Below, piece by piece: positions 24,139-33,061 of a stretch of DNA of 42,963 bases; positions within the stretch are counted from its first letter, which is position 1; every line of letters starts with the position of its first letter. Origin of the DNA: an uncultured Chelatococcus sp. GTDB lineage: Bacteria; Pseudomonadota; Alphaproteobacteria; Rhizobiales; Beijerinckiaceae. The DNA lies in the NCBI GenBank assembly GCA_937863995.1, contig CALMIK010000031.1, forward strand, positions 1-42,963, written 5' to 3'. The notes beneath the pieces are model-generated. The model saw nothing but the letters and a program-made list of their open reading frames with translations. It did no database searches and was not told the DNA's origin. Both the position numbers and the translations under genes were made by a program.

Positions 24139-25341
24139 TTACTCCAGTTCTTCCACGGCGGTTTTGATCCGCGCGACAGCCTCGGTCAATATGTCGTCGC
24201 CGGTGGCGGTTGAAATGCGGAAGTACGGCGACAGCCCGTAGGCCACACCCGGCACCGAGGACACCCGGCCCCGGTTCAGCAGGTAATTCGCCACCGCCGC
24301 GTCGTCGGCCAGCACGGTGCCGTCCGGCGTCCGCCGCCCGATCAGCCCGGCGCAGCCGATATAGGCGTAGAACGCCCCTTCCGGCGCGGATAGCGTGACG
24401 CCGTCGATGCCCGCGATGCCGGCGACCACCAGATCGCGCCGCCTCTCGAAGGCCTCGCGAAAACGCGTCACCTCATCCTGCGGACCGTTGAGCGCGGCGA
24501 CAGTCGCCGCCTGCGCGATGGAGCAGACCGAGGTGACCGACTGGCTCTGCACCGTCGACATGGCCTTGAGCAACGGGGCGGGACCGGCGGCATAGCCGAC
24601 GCGCCAGCCCGTCATGGCGTATGATTTGGCAACGCCGTTCACGATCAGGCTGCGGTCGCGCAGCTCCGGGCACGCGTTGCCGAAGGAAACGAAACGGCGG
24701 CCGTCGAAAATGATGTGCTCGTAGATCTCGTCGGACAGGATGAGCACCTGCGGATGGCGCGCGAGAACCGCGCCGAGCGCCTTCAGGTCCGCTTCCGAAT
24801 AAACCGCGCCGGTGGGATTGCCGGGCGTGTTGAGGAACAGCCACTTGGTGCGCGGCGTGATCGCACTTTCCAGCGCCTGCGCCGTGAGGCGGAAGCCGGT
24901 CGTCTCCGGGCATTCCACGATCACAGGCGAGCCGCCGAGCAGCTTCACCATTTCGGGGTAGGAAACGAAATAGGGTGCGGGCAGGATCGCCTCGTCGCCC
25001 GGCTCCAGCGTGGCCAGCAGGGCGTTGAAGATGATCTGCTTGGCGCCGTTGGCGACGACGATGTCGTCCGCGCCGTAATCCAGCCCGTTCTCGCGCCTGA
25101 ACTTGGCCGCCACCGCCTCGCGCACGGCGGGGGTGCCGGCAGCCGCCGTGTAGAGCGTGTCGCCCGCCCGCGCCGCCGCGAAAGCCGCCTCGATGATATG
25201 GGGCGGGGTGGGGAAATCCGGCTCGCCGAGACCGAGGTCGATCACGTCGATACCCTTGGCGCGCAGCGCCTTGGCCGCCTGCGAGGCCGCCATGGAGGCC
25301 GACGGCTTCACTGCCGCCAGCCGGGACGAAACATAGCTCAT
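24139..25341 (-). CDS. Class I/II pyridoxal-phosphate aminotransferase (aspartate aminotransferase Ib type)
   Basis: The protein has 400 residues. Fold-type I motifs: the N-terminal YVSSRLAAVKPSASM, LGLGEPDFPTP (about 36-46), NTPGNPTG (171-178) with Asn175, Asp204 and Tyr207 in LSDEIYEH, the Schiff-base Lys239 in GVAKSYAMTGWRVGY, and a C-terminal YFRIS with the Arg that binds the alpha-carboxylate. It transfers an amino group between an amino acid and a 2-oxo acid. The start ATG at 25341 overlaps the HyuB stop by 4 bp (ATGA), so the enzyme is translationally coupled to HyuAB and probably acts on the amino acid that HyuAB produces. It is unlikely to be the housekeeping aspartate enzyme in this context. 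Confidence 0.93.
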   Translation of the reverse strand: MSYVSSRLAAVKPSASMAASQAAKALRAKGIDVIDLGLGEPDFPTPPHIIEAAFAAARAGDTLYTAAAGTPAVREAVAAKFRRENGLDYGADDIVVANGAKQIIFNALLATLEPGDEAILPAPYFVSYPEMVKLLGGSPVIVECPETTGFRLTAQALESAITPRTKWLFLNTPGNPTGAVYSEADLKALGAVLARHPQVLILSDEIYEHIIFDGRRFVSFGNACPELRDRSLIVNGVAKSYAMTGWRVGYAAGPAPLLKAMSTVQSQSVTSVCSIAQAATVAALNGPQDEVTRFREAFERRRDLVVAGIAGIDGVTLSAPEGAFYAYIGCAGLIGRRTPDGTVLADDAAVANYLLNRGRVSSVPGVAYGLSPYFRISTATGDDILTEAVARIKTAVEELE

Positions 25342-26957
25342 GTCGCACTCCGTGAAACGTATCCTCTGGTCAGGTCGAGCTGGCGCGCTTCATCGCTGCG
25401 CCGCTCCGGCTCGCCGTATCCGCCGCCGCCGGGCAACTCGAGAACGAGCCTGCGACCGGCCGGCACGTGCTGCCAGCCCTTGGGCCGCATCGGCGTGCCG
25501 TCGTCGAGCCGCACGACGCCGGCGCGCCCGTCCGCTCCCCCTGCCCGACCCTTCGGCGCGTGGCGCACACGGTCGAACATCGCCGAGAAGTCGAACTCGT
25601 ACCCCTCAAGCGCCTCGATCTCGATGATCTGGCCGAGGCCGCCGCGAAACTCGCCGTCGCCGCCGGAATCGGGGCGAAGCTCCTTGCGCCAGATCACGAT
25701 GGGGCCGGTGTTCTCCGTCGCCTCGATGGGCATGGTGTGAACGCCGGACGGAAACGCGGTCGCGGAAAGTCCGTCGATGCCGGAACGCGCGCCCATGCCG
25801 CCGGAGTTGAACATCAGCACCTCAGCGCCGCGCCCCTCGCCACCGGCGACAGGCCGCACCGAGATGTGGATATTCCAAAGCGCGCCCGCCCCCTCGGCGA
25901 GAATGCGGCCCGGCAGCGCCTTCGCCAGCGCGCCGAGGATCAGATCCGGCACCATGTGCCCGATGACGTGGCGCAGCGAAACGGGCGCGGGACGGGCCGC
26001 GTTGAGGATGTTGGTCGGCGACGACACCGTGAACAGCGCCAGCGAGGCCGCGTTGTTGGGAATATCGGGCGCGACGACGCACTTCAGCGCATAGCTCGCA
26101 TAGGCCTTGCTGTAGATGATCGGCACGTTGATGCCCCACCGGCTCATCGGATCGGTGCCGGAGAAATCGACATGCAGCCCGCCCTCGCCGATGGACACAG
26201 CGGCCGCGAGCTTCACCGGCTGGTCGTAGCCGTCGGTGGTGAGCTCGTTCGACCAGCTGCCGCGCGGCAGCTCGGCGATCCGCTCGAGCATCGCCTCGCG
26301 GGTGCGCGAGAAGATGAATTCGCCCAAGCTGTCGAGCGAGGACAGGCCCGCCTCGCGCATCATGCCGGTCAAGCGGCGGCGGCCGACGTCGTTGCAGGCG
26401 GCTAGCGAGTAGAAGTCGCCGACGACCTGGTTCGGCTCACGCACGTTCACCCGCAGCAGGCGCACGAGATCGCGGTTGACCACGCCCTTCTCGGCGAACT
26501 TCATGATCGGGATCTGGATGCCTTCCTCGTAGACGGACTTGCCGTCCGCGCCGAAGCCACGGCCGCCGACATCGACCACGTGGGCCGTGCAGGCGAAAAA
26601 GGCGACGAGCTTGCCATCGAGGAACGATGGCGACACCATGGTGATGTCGTGCAGATGCCCGGTTCCGAGCCACGGATCGTTGGTGACGTAGGTGTCGCCG
26701 TCGAACATCTCGTCGCGCGGGATCGCGGTCATGAAATGCCCGACCGCCTCGGCCATCGTGTTGACGTGGCCGGGCGTTCCGGTCACCGCCTGCGCCAGCA
26801 TCTCGCCCTGCGGGTTGAACACGCCGGCGGAAAGGTCGCCCGATTCACGCACCGATGTCGAGAACGCGGTGCGCAGCAGCGTCAGCGCCTGCTCTTCCAC
26901 GACGGAAATCAAACGGTTCCACATGACCTGCATGCGGATATCGCCTATGCCACTCAT
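25338..26957 (-). CDS. hyuB: Hydantoinase B / oxoprolinase family subunit (HyuB)
   Basis: From ATG at 26957 the protein has 539 residues, typical of HyuB-type beta subunits; the frame extends upstream, but the ATG overlaps the HyuA stop by 4 bp (ATGA). Family motifs: MQVMWNRLISVVEEQALTL (about 9-27), SVRESGDLSAGVF, TNDPWLGTGHLHDITM, VVDVGGRG, and the C-terminal LELPGGGGYGEPERR. With HyuA it forms the ATP-dependent N-methylhydantoinase, 5-oxoprolinase or acetophenone/acetone carboxylase type of enzyme. The substrate here cannot be assigned. It lies directly between HyuA and an aminotransferase, which favours release of an amino acid from a cyclic amide. Confidence 0.93.
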   Translation of the reverse strand: MSGIGDIRMQVMWNRLISVVEEQALTLLRTAFSTSVRESGDLSAGVFNPQGEMLAQAVTGTPGHVNTMAEAVGHFMTAIPRDEMFDGDTYVTNDPWLGTGHLHDITMVSPSFLDGKLVAFFACTAHVVDVGGRGFGADGKSVYEEGIQIPIMKFAEKGVVNRDLVRLLRVNVREPNQVVGDFYSLAACNDVGRRRLTGMMREAGLSSLDSLGEFIFSRTREAMLERIAELPRGSWSNELTTDGYDQPVKLAAAVSIGEGGLHVDFSGTDPMSRWGINVPIIYSKAYASYALKCVVAPDIPNNAASLALFTVSSPTNILNAARPAPVSLRHVIGHMVPDLILGALAKALPGRILAEGAGALWNIHISVRPVAGGEGRGAEVLMFNSGGMGARSGIDGLSATAFPSGVHTMPIEATENTGPIVIWRKELRPDSGGDGEFRGGLGQIIEIEALEGYEFDFSAMFDRVRHAPKGRAGGADGRAGVVRLDDGTPMRPKGWQHVPAGRRLVLELPGGGGYGEPERRSDEARQLDLTRGYVSRSAT

Positions 26958-29080
26958 GCCACGATCTCCTTGCGGACCAGCAGGATGGAGCCGTCGTTCT
27001 GCAACACGGCGTCGAAGGGGGTGGTGACGACCGTGGACGTCTCGCGCTCCACGATCACGGCCGGCCCCGGCAGCCGGTCGCCCGGCTGGAGATCGGCGCG
27101 CTCGACGATGAGCGAGCGCTGCATCGACGCCGTCGCCGGATCGAACACGTCGCGCGCGGTCGCGGACGACACCACGCGGCGGCCGAGGGTGATTTCGTGA
27201 TGCGCGGGCGCTTTCTGCTCGTCCTGCGCCTTCACCGACCACGTCACGACCTCGATCTGCAGCCCGTCGAGACCATCGATGGCGCGGCCGAAAAAGTGCG
27301 TGTAGTGGGACTGGAATTCGTCCTTGAGCCATTCCGCGTCACGGGAGCTGAACGCGCGGTCCGGCAACGGGACCGGAATTTCCCAGCCCTGTCCCGCGTA
27401 GCGCATGAAGGCGGTGATCTCGCGCACGATCCGGCCGTCGGTGCCGGCTTTCACGAAGCCTTCCGCCGTGTTCTTCAGGCCGTCGAGCAGCGCGTTGACC
27501 TCGTCGGCATCGAAGTGCGACAGCCGCACCAGCCGCGACGTGAGCGCCTCGTAGCCGAACGGCGCCTTGAGGAAGCCGATGGCCGAGCCGACACCGGCGC
27601 CGGCGGGCACGAGGCAGCGGTCGATGTCGAGCTTCTCGCACAGCCGCGCGGCATGCAGCGGCGCCGCCCCGCCGAAGGCGATCATGAGATTGTCGGAGAT
27701 GTTCTTACCGTTCTCCACCGCGTGAACGCGCGCGGCGTTGGCCATGTTCTCGTCCACCACCTCGCAGATGCCGAAGGCGGCGGGCAGCGCGGCGAGCGAC
27801 AACCGGTCGCCGATATGGCGCGCGACGGCTGTCTCCGATGCGCCGCGATCGAGTTTGATCGCGCCGCCGGCGAAGTTGTCCGGGTCGATCTTGCCGAGGA
27901 TCAGGTCGGCATCGGTGATGGCCGGCCTGTCGCCGCCCCGCCCGTAGCAGGCCGGGCCGGGTTCGGAGGCGGCGCTCTCGGGCCCCGTCTGGATGCGGCC
28001 CATGGCGTCGATCCAGGCGATGGACCCGCCGCCCGCCCCGATCTCGATCATCTCGATCACCGGAATGGAGATCGGCATGCCCGAGCCCTTGCTGAAGCGG
28101 TAGGTGCGCGCAACCTCGAAGGTGCGGGCGGTGCGCGGCGCGAAGTCCTCGATGAGGCAGATCTTCGCAGTGGTGCCGCCCATGTCGTAGGACACGACGG
28201 AGGAGATGCCGAAGCGGCGGGCGATGTCGGCTGCGAAGATCGCGCCGCCGGCGGGGCCGGACTCGACGAGCCGCACCGGAAATTCCGATGCCGTCTCGAC
28301 CGTGATGAGCCCGCCGCCGGAATGGATCATGAAGACGGGTGCGCCGACGCCCATCTGCTTCAGCCGCTCGCGCAGCCGCAGCAGGTACTCGCCAATCTGC
28401 GGGCGCACGTAGGCGTTGGCGCAGACCGTGTTGAAGCGCTCGAACTCGCGCATCTGCGGCGAAACCTCGGCGCTGAGCGAGATCGGAATGTCGAGCTTGC
28501 GCGACAGGATCTCCCGCGCCCGCTTCTCGTGCGCGGGATTGGTGTAGGCGTGGATGAAGCCGATGGCGACGGCGCCGAAGCCGCCGGCCGCGATGGTATC
28601 GGCGATTTCCTCCAGCGCCGCCTCGTCAAGAGGTTGCAGCTCTTTCCCGTCCGCGCCGATACGGCCCGAGACGGTGTAGCGGTGCTCGCGCGCGATCAGC
28701 GGCGGCGGCAGGCGCAGGTTGATGTCGTACTGCTCGAAGCGGTTTTCGGTCCGCATCTCGATAACGTCGCGGAATCCCTCCGTCGTGACGAAGGCGGTTT
28801 TCGCGCCGCGCCGCTCGATGAGCGCGTTGGTGGCCAGCGTCGTGCCGTGAATGACAAGATCGAGATCGCCGAAAGCGATACCGGCCTGCTTCACCACCTC
28901 CTCGATGCCGTCGAGGATCGCCTGCTCGGGCGCGGCGTAGTTGGTCAGAACCTTGGTCGAGTAGATCGTGCCACGGACATCGAGCGCGATGTCGGTGAAC
29001 GTGCCACCAATATCCGCTCCCAGACGAATGTCGTTCGGACGACCGTCTTTCGGGCTGGTGTCGTTTGCGGGTTTCGTCAT
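26954..29080 (-). CDS. hyuA: Hydantoinase A / oxoprolinase family ATPase subunit (HyuA)
   Basis: From ATG at 29080 the protein has 708 residues, normal for HyuA. The open frame extends further upstream, but that part is antisense shadow of the ThDP gene. Motifs: ADIGGTFTDIALD (22-34), the ASKHA-type phosphate loop, then HGTTLATNALIER, SGGG, VVSYDMGGTTAK, GAGGGSIAWID, GPACYGRGG and the C-terminal VVTTPFDAVL. By family it binds ATP and activates a lactam, ketone or hydantoin ring for hydrolysis or carboxylation together with HyuB. ATG overlaps the stop of the ThDP gene by 4 bp and its own stop overlaps the HyuB start by 4 bp. Confidence 0.93.
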   Translation of the reverse strand: MTKPANDTSPKDGRPNDIRLGADIGGTFTDIALDVRGTIYSTKVLTNYAAPEQAILDGIEEVVKQAGIAFGDLDLVIHGTTLATNALIERRGAKTAFVTTEGFRDVIEMRTENRFEQYDINLRLPPPLIAREHRYTVSGRIGADGKELQPLDEAALEEIADTIAAGGFGAVAIGFIHAYTNPAHEKRAREILSRKLDIPISLSAEVSPQMREFERFNTVCANAYVRPQIGEYLLRLRERLKQMGVGAPVFMIHSGGGLITVETASEFPVRLVESGPAGGAIFAADIARRFGISSVVSYDMGGTTAKICLIEDFAPRTARTFEVARTYRFSKGSGMPISIPVIEMIEIGAGGGSIAWIDAMGRIQTGPESAASEPGPACYGRGGDRPAITDADLILGKIDPDNFAGGAIKLDRGASETAVARHIGDRLSLAALPAAFGICEVVDENMANAARVHAVENGKNISDNLMIAFGGAAPLHAARLCEKLDIDRCLVPAGAGVGSAIGFLKAPFGYEALTSRLVRLSHFDADEVNALLDGLKNTAEGFVKAGTDGRIVREITAFMRYAGQGWEIPVPLPDRAFSSRDAEWLKDEFQSHYTHFFGRAIDGLDGLQIEVVTWSVKAQDEQKAPAHHEITLGRRVVSSATARDVFDPATASMQRSLIVERADLQPGDRLPGPAVIVERETSTVVTTPFDAVLQNDGSILLVRKEIVA

Positions 29081-30744
29081 TCCGGTGCCTTCAGCGAAGC
29101 GAGCGCGGCGGCGCGCATCTGGGAAAGGGTCTGGCGCGGCGTGAGCGCCTCGGGAGAGATATCGAGATCGAGAACCGCGCCGCTGGCGGATGCGAGCGCG
29201 CGCTCGAACGCCGCCGCGAAATCGGCGGTCGCGCCGACGCGCTCGGCATGGAAGCCGTAGGCGCGGGCGAGCGTCACGAAATCGGGGTTCTGCAGCGTCG
29301 TGCCTGACACACGCGCCGGGAAGGTGCGCTCCTGATGCGCGCGGATCGTGCCGTAGATGCCGTTGTTGAGGACGAGGACGATGGGTTGCGCGCCTGCCTG
29401 CATGGCGGTGCCCAACTCCTGGCAGTTCATCTGGAAATCGCCGTCGCCGGCGAAGCACACCACCACCCGCTCGGGATGCGCGACCTTGGCGGCGACGGCC
29501 GCCGGCAGGCCGTAACCCATCGCGCCCGACTGGGGAGCGAGCAGCCGCGCCTGCGGGCCGAAGCGGAAGAACTTGTTCGGCCACACCGTGAAATTGCCGG
29601 CGCCGTTGGTGAGAATGGCGTCGGGAGGCAGGATCTCGCCCAGCCATTTCATCACCGCGACCATGTCGACGGGGCTGGGCTGCCCCGGCGCGTCGAACGC
29701 CGCTTCATAGCCGGCCCGTGCCTCCCCGCGCCACTGCGCCCACCCGCCGGTGACGGGCGCCAGCGCGGCGGCAAAGGCGTTGGGCCCGGCCTGAATGGCA
29801 AGCGCCGGTTGATAGACCTTGCCGATCTCGCGATCTGACGCGTGCACATGGATCAGCGTCTGCCGCGGCTGCGGCACGGACAGCAGGCTGTAGCCGTCGG
29901 TCGTCATCTCGCCGAAGCGCACGTTGATGGCGAGGATAACGTCGGCCTCGACAATCAGGCGGCGTACATGCGCCGGCATGCCGACCCCTGCCTCGCCCAC
30001 GAACACTGGCGAGTGGTTGTCGAACTGGTCTTGAAAGCGGAAAGCGGCAACGACCGGAATATCGGACTTTTCCGCGAATTCCTGTAGCGCGGCGCGTCCG
30101 GCCTCGCTCCAGTTCGACCCGCCGATCAGGATCAGCGGACGCTGGGCAGACGCCAGGATGTCACGCGCCTCGCCGATAGCCTCGGACGTGGGGCCGGGCT
30201 CGGAGATGCGTATCGCGCCGGTGAGCGGCGGCGCGCCGGTCAGCGCGGCCACCACGTCCTCGGGCAGCGCGACGACGACCGGCCCGGGCCGGCCCGACAG
30301 CGCCGTGCTCCAGGCGCGCGCGACGATTTCCGGAATCCGGTCGACGTGGTTGATCTCGACGGCCCATTTGGCCACGGTGCCGAAAGCGGCCGGATAGTCG
30401 ATCTCCTGAAAGGCCTCGCGGCCCTTCATGTCGGTGCCGACCTGCCCGACGAACAGGATCATCGGCGCGCTGTCCTGCATCGCGGTGTGCACGCCGATGG
30501 AGGCATTGGTCGCACCCGGCCCGCGCGTGACGAAGCAGATGCCGGGCGTGCGGGTCAGCTTGCCGTAGGCCGCGGCCATGAACGCCGCCCCGCCCTCGTT
30601 GCGGCACAGCACGTAGTCGAGCCGTCCGACAGTATCGTGCAACGCGTCGAGGACAGCGAGATAGCTTTCGCCCGGAACGCCGAAGCTCTTGGTGGCGCCG
30701 AGCGCCAGAAGACATTCGATGAGAAGCTGACCGCCGTTGCGCAT
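29077..30744 (-). CDS. Thiamine-diphosphate-dependent enzyme, acetolactate-synthase-like family
   Basis: The protein has 555 residues with the three domains of the family: PYR (1-about 170), central (about 190-330) and PP (about 370-540). The ThDP-activating Glu50 is in CRNEGGAAFM. The ThDP/Mg motif GDGDFQMN starts at 433, with NN at 460-461 (NNGIYGTIRAHQE). Because Glu50 is present it is not glyoxylate carboligase, which has Val there. The reaction may be decarboxylation or carboligation of a 2-oxo acid, which would follow logically after the aminotransferase. ATG at 30744 has AGAGGTGG upstream. It lies 114 bp after the FAD-enzyme gene, and its stop overlaps the HyuA start by 4 bp. True acetolactate synthase for branched-chain synthesis is unlikely because no small subunit is present. 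Confidence 0.92.
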   Translation of the reverse strand: MRNGGQLLIECLLALGATKSFGVPGESYLAVLDALHDTVGRLDYVLCRNEGGAAFMAAAYGKLTRTPGICFVTRGPGATNASIGVHTAMQDSAPMILFVGQVGTDMKGREAFQEIDYPAAFGTVAKWAVEINHVDRIPEIVARAWSTALSGRPGPVVVALPEDVVAALTGAPPLTGAIRISEPGPTSEAIGEARDILASAQRPLILIGGSNWSEAGRAALQEFAEKSDIPVVAAFRFQDQFDNHSPVFVGEAGVGMPAHVRRLIVEADVILAINVRFGEMTTDGYSLLSVPQPRQTLIHVHASDREIGKVYQPALAIQAGPNAFAAALAPVTGGWAQWRGEARAGYEAAFDAPGQPSPVDMVAVMKWLGEILPPDAILTNGAGNFTVWPNKFFRFGPQARLLAPQSGAMGYGLPAAVAAKVAHPERVVVCFAGDGDFQMNCQELGTAMQAGAQPIVLVLNNGIYGTIRAHQERTFPARVSGTTLQNPDFVTLARAYGFHAERVGATADFAAAFERALASASGAVLDLDISPEALTPRQTLSQMRAAALASLKAPE

Positions 30745-30858
30745 CGTCCACCTCTTGTTTTTTGCTTGCCGCCGGTCATCGCCGGCTTTGTCGGTCTGCT
30801 AATGAGGTTGCCTGTCCGCGCGCCCCGGCGAAACGAAGAAATCCGGCTTATTATAAAG

Positions 30859-32271
30859 TTATTCTTTCCCCGGCCCGGCCACGATCACGCCGGGGTTCAG
30901 CACGCCGTCCGGATCGAGCGCGCGCTTGATCGTCGCCATCAATTGGCGCTCGACCGGCCCGCGATGGCTGTCGGCAAGCTTGATCTTGGTGCGCCCGAGA
31001 CCGTGCTCGGCGGCGAAGCTGCCGTGCATCCGCGTGGCGAGCGCGGCAAGCGCCGAGGCGATCTCCCCGTCGCGCCCGCCGAACCCGTCGGCGGAAGGCG
31101 GCGGCGAGAGATTGAAGTGGATGTTGCCGTCGCCCAGATGCCCGAACGGATTGATGCGCACGCCCGGCAACAGCTCCTCGCACAACGCCCGCGCCGCATC
31201 CACGTAGTCCGCCACGCGTCCGGGCGGCACGGATATGTCGTTCTTGAGCTGCGCGCCTTCCAGCCGCTGGCCTTCCGGCAGTTCCTCGCGCAGCCTCCAG
31301 AAATGCGCCCGCTGGGCGTTCGTCGCCGCCAGCGTGCCGTCGAGGATCAGCCCGTCCTCCAGCCCCTGTTCAAGCAGGGCCATCAGGATATCGTCGAGCG
31401 GCACGAGGGACGACGTCGAGCCGAGTTCGATCAACAGATGCGCCTCGCCGCGCGTCTGCAGCGGAAACGCGCCGACGTCGAGATGGTCGAGAACGAAAGA
31501 CAGGCCGGTGTCGGCGAAGAACTCCAGCCCCGAGATGAACTCCCCCGCCTCGGCCCGCACGCGCACGCCGAACTCGACGATGGCGGCGAGGCTCGGGCCG
31601 GTCAGCAGCGCCGTCGCGCGCTGCCGGGGCGCGGGATGCAGCTTGAGGATCGCGCGGGTGACGACGCCCAGCGTGCCTTCCGCACCGCAGAACAGCTTGC
31701 GAAGCTGATAGCCGGCATTGTCCTTCTGCACCGCCCGCATGCCGTCCCAGATGGTGCCGTCGGCGAGCACGACTTCGAGGCCGAGAACGAGGTCCTGCAT
31801 CATGCCATAGCGCAGGGCATGGCTGCCGCCGGCGTTGGTGCCGATCAGCCCGCCGATGCGGGCGCTGCCCTCGGACCCGAGATGAAGCGGAAAGATCAGC
31901 CCGTGCGGCGCGAGGCTTTCATGCAGCGTCTCCAGCACGGCGCCCGCTTCAACCTCCACTGAGCCGCTCGCCAGATCCGGCTCGCCGATGCGCGCCATGC
32001 GCGACAGCGACAGGATGACGCCGCCGCCCCCGGTCACCACGCCGGCGCAACACAGCCCGGTGTTGCCGCCCTGCGGCACGACCGGCACGTTCGCGCCGGC
32101 GCACAGCGCCACCACCTGCGCCACCTCCTGCGTCGAGGCCGGACGCGCCACGCCGAGCGGCTGCTCGCCGCAGCGGTCGAGCCAGTCGCGCCGGTAAGGC
32201 GCGGCGTCCTCTCCCGAAAGCCATCCTTTCGGGCCGAGCAGCTGCGACAGCGAGGTGGCGAGGTCAGTCAT
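30859..32271 (-). CDS. FAD-binding oxidoreductase, GlcD/D-2-hydroxyacid dehydrogenase type
   Basis: From ATG at 32271 (AAGGA 7 nt upstream) the protein has 470 residues; the open frame upstream is shadow. The FAD_binding_4 (PCMH-type) domain has PQGGNTGLC (66-74) and GGLIGTNAGGSH (140-151). The C-terminal FAD-oxidase domain carries the metal-binding motif PFGHLGDGNIHFN and ends EHGLGRTKIK. Family members oxidise D-2-hydroxy acids such as D-lactate, D-2-hydroxyglutarate or glycolate to 2-oxo acids. It sits 22 bp after the ABC ATPase gene, so transport and oxidation are co-expressed. The substrate is unknown; a hydroxy acid produced in the same pathway is likely. Confidence 0.92.
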   Translation of the reverse strand: MTDLATSLSQLLGPKGWLSGEDAAPYRRDWLDRCGEQPLGVARPASTQEVAQVVALCAGANVPVVPQGGNTGLCCAGVVTGGGGVILSLSRMARIGEPDLASGSVEVEAGAVLETLHESLAPHGLIFPLHLGSEGSARIGGLIGTNAGGSHALRYGMMQDLVLGLEVVLADGTIWDGMRAVQKDNAGYQLRKLFCGAEGTLGVVTRAILKLHPAPRQRATALLTGPSLAAIVEFGVRVRAEAGEFISGLEFFADTGLSFVLDHLDVGAFPLQTRGEAHLLIELGSTSSLVPLDDILMALLEQGLEDGLILDGTLAATNAQRAHFWRLREELPEGQRLEGAQLKNDISVPPGRVADYVDAARALCEELLPGVRINPFGHLGDGNIHFNLSPPPSADGFGGRDGEIASALAALATRMHGSFAAEHGLGRTKIKLADSHRGPVERQLMATIKRALDPDGVLNPGVIVAGPGKE

Positions 32272-32293
32272 GGCGCAATCCTTCTTTACATTT

Positions 32294-33052
32294 TCAGTGC
32301 CGCAGAACCTGCGACAGGAATTTTTTGGTACGCTCGCTGCTCGGCGCAACGAAGAAGGTTTCGGGCGGCCCCTCCTCGACGATCTCACCACCGTCCATGA
32401 AGATCACCCGGTCGGCGACGCGACGGGCGAAACCCATCTCGTGGGTGACGCAGATCATCGTGATGCCCTCAGAAGCAAGCGTGACCATCACATCGAGTAC
32501 CTCGTTGATCATCTCCGGGTCCAGCGCCGATGTCGGCTCGTCGAACAGCAGGATTTCCGGCTGCATGCACAGCGCGCGGGCAATCGCCACGCGCTGCTGC
32601 TGGCCGCCGGAAAGCTGTCCCGGATACTTCAGCGCCTGCTCGGGAATGCGGACTTTCTCGAGGTAGCGCATCGCGATGGCCTCGGCGTCGGCGCGCGGGG
32701 TGCGGCGCACCAGCGTCGGCGCCAGCACGCAGTTCTCCAGCACCGTCATGTGCGGAAACAGGTTGAAGTGCTGAAACACCATGCCGACCTCGCGGCGGAT
32801 CTCGTCGATGCGCGCGACATCGTCGTTCAGCTCCGTGCCGAGAACGCTGATGCGGCCCTCGTCATGTTGCTCGAGACGGTTGATGCAGCGGATCATCGTC
32901 GACTTGCCGGAGCCGGACGGCCCGCACACCACCACCTTCTCGCCTCTCGGCACGCGCAGGTTGATGTCGCGCAGAACCTTGAACGAGCCATAGCTCTTGC
33001 TCATCGCCTCGATCAGAACGGCAGGCGTTTCCGACTGGTTGGTTCGGGTCAT
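32294..33052 (-). CDS. aapP: Amino-acid ABC transporter ATP-binding protein (AapP/BztD/GlnQ type)
   Basis: The protein has 252 residues. Walker A is GPSGSGKST (44-52), the Q-loop is in [11 protein letters not shown] (about 91-101), the signature is LSGGQQQ (147-153), and Walker B is [12 protein letters not shown] (about 167-178). The switch His is in VTHEMGFA. It powers the polar amino-acid importer formed with the two permeases and the binding protein just upstream. ATG at 33052 has AGGA upstream and lies 9 bp after the permease stop. The start and spacing agree with an aapJQMP order. Confidence 0.95.
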   Translation of the reverse strand: MTRTNQSETPAVLIEAMSKSYGSFKVLRDINLRVPRGEKVVVCGPSGSGKSTMIRCINRLEQHDEGRISVLGTELNDDVARIDEIRREVGMVFQHFNLFPHMTVLENCVLAPTLVRRTPRADAEAIAMRYLEKVRIPEQALKYPGQLSGGQQQRVAIARALCMQPEILLFDEPTSALDPEMINEVLDVMVTLASEGITMICVTHEMGFARRVADRVIFMDGGEIVEEGPPETFFVAPSSERTKKFLSQVLRH

Positions 33053-33061
33053 TGTGAATTC

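Noticed and set aside
27197..29260. Plus-strand 687-codon frame opposite hyuA
   Set aside because: Antisense to a well-supported HyuA gene, with no recognisable domain or ribosome site. The similar plus-strand frames at 30346-31962, 34121-35506 and 35127-36464 were rejected for the same reason.
29077..30744. Glyoxylate carboligase (Gcl) assignment for the ThDP enzyme
   Set aside because: Gcl lacks the activating Glu and has Val there; this protein has Glu50 in RNEGGAAF.
30850..30855. Perfect TATAAT on the minus strand upstream of the ThDP gene
   Set aside because: No acceptable -35 lies 16-18 bp upstream and it overlaps the end of the preceding gene; chance in an AT-rich spot is likely.
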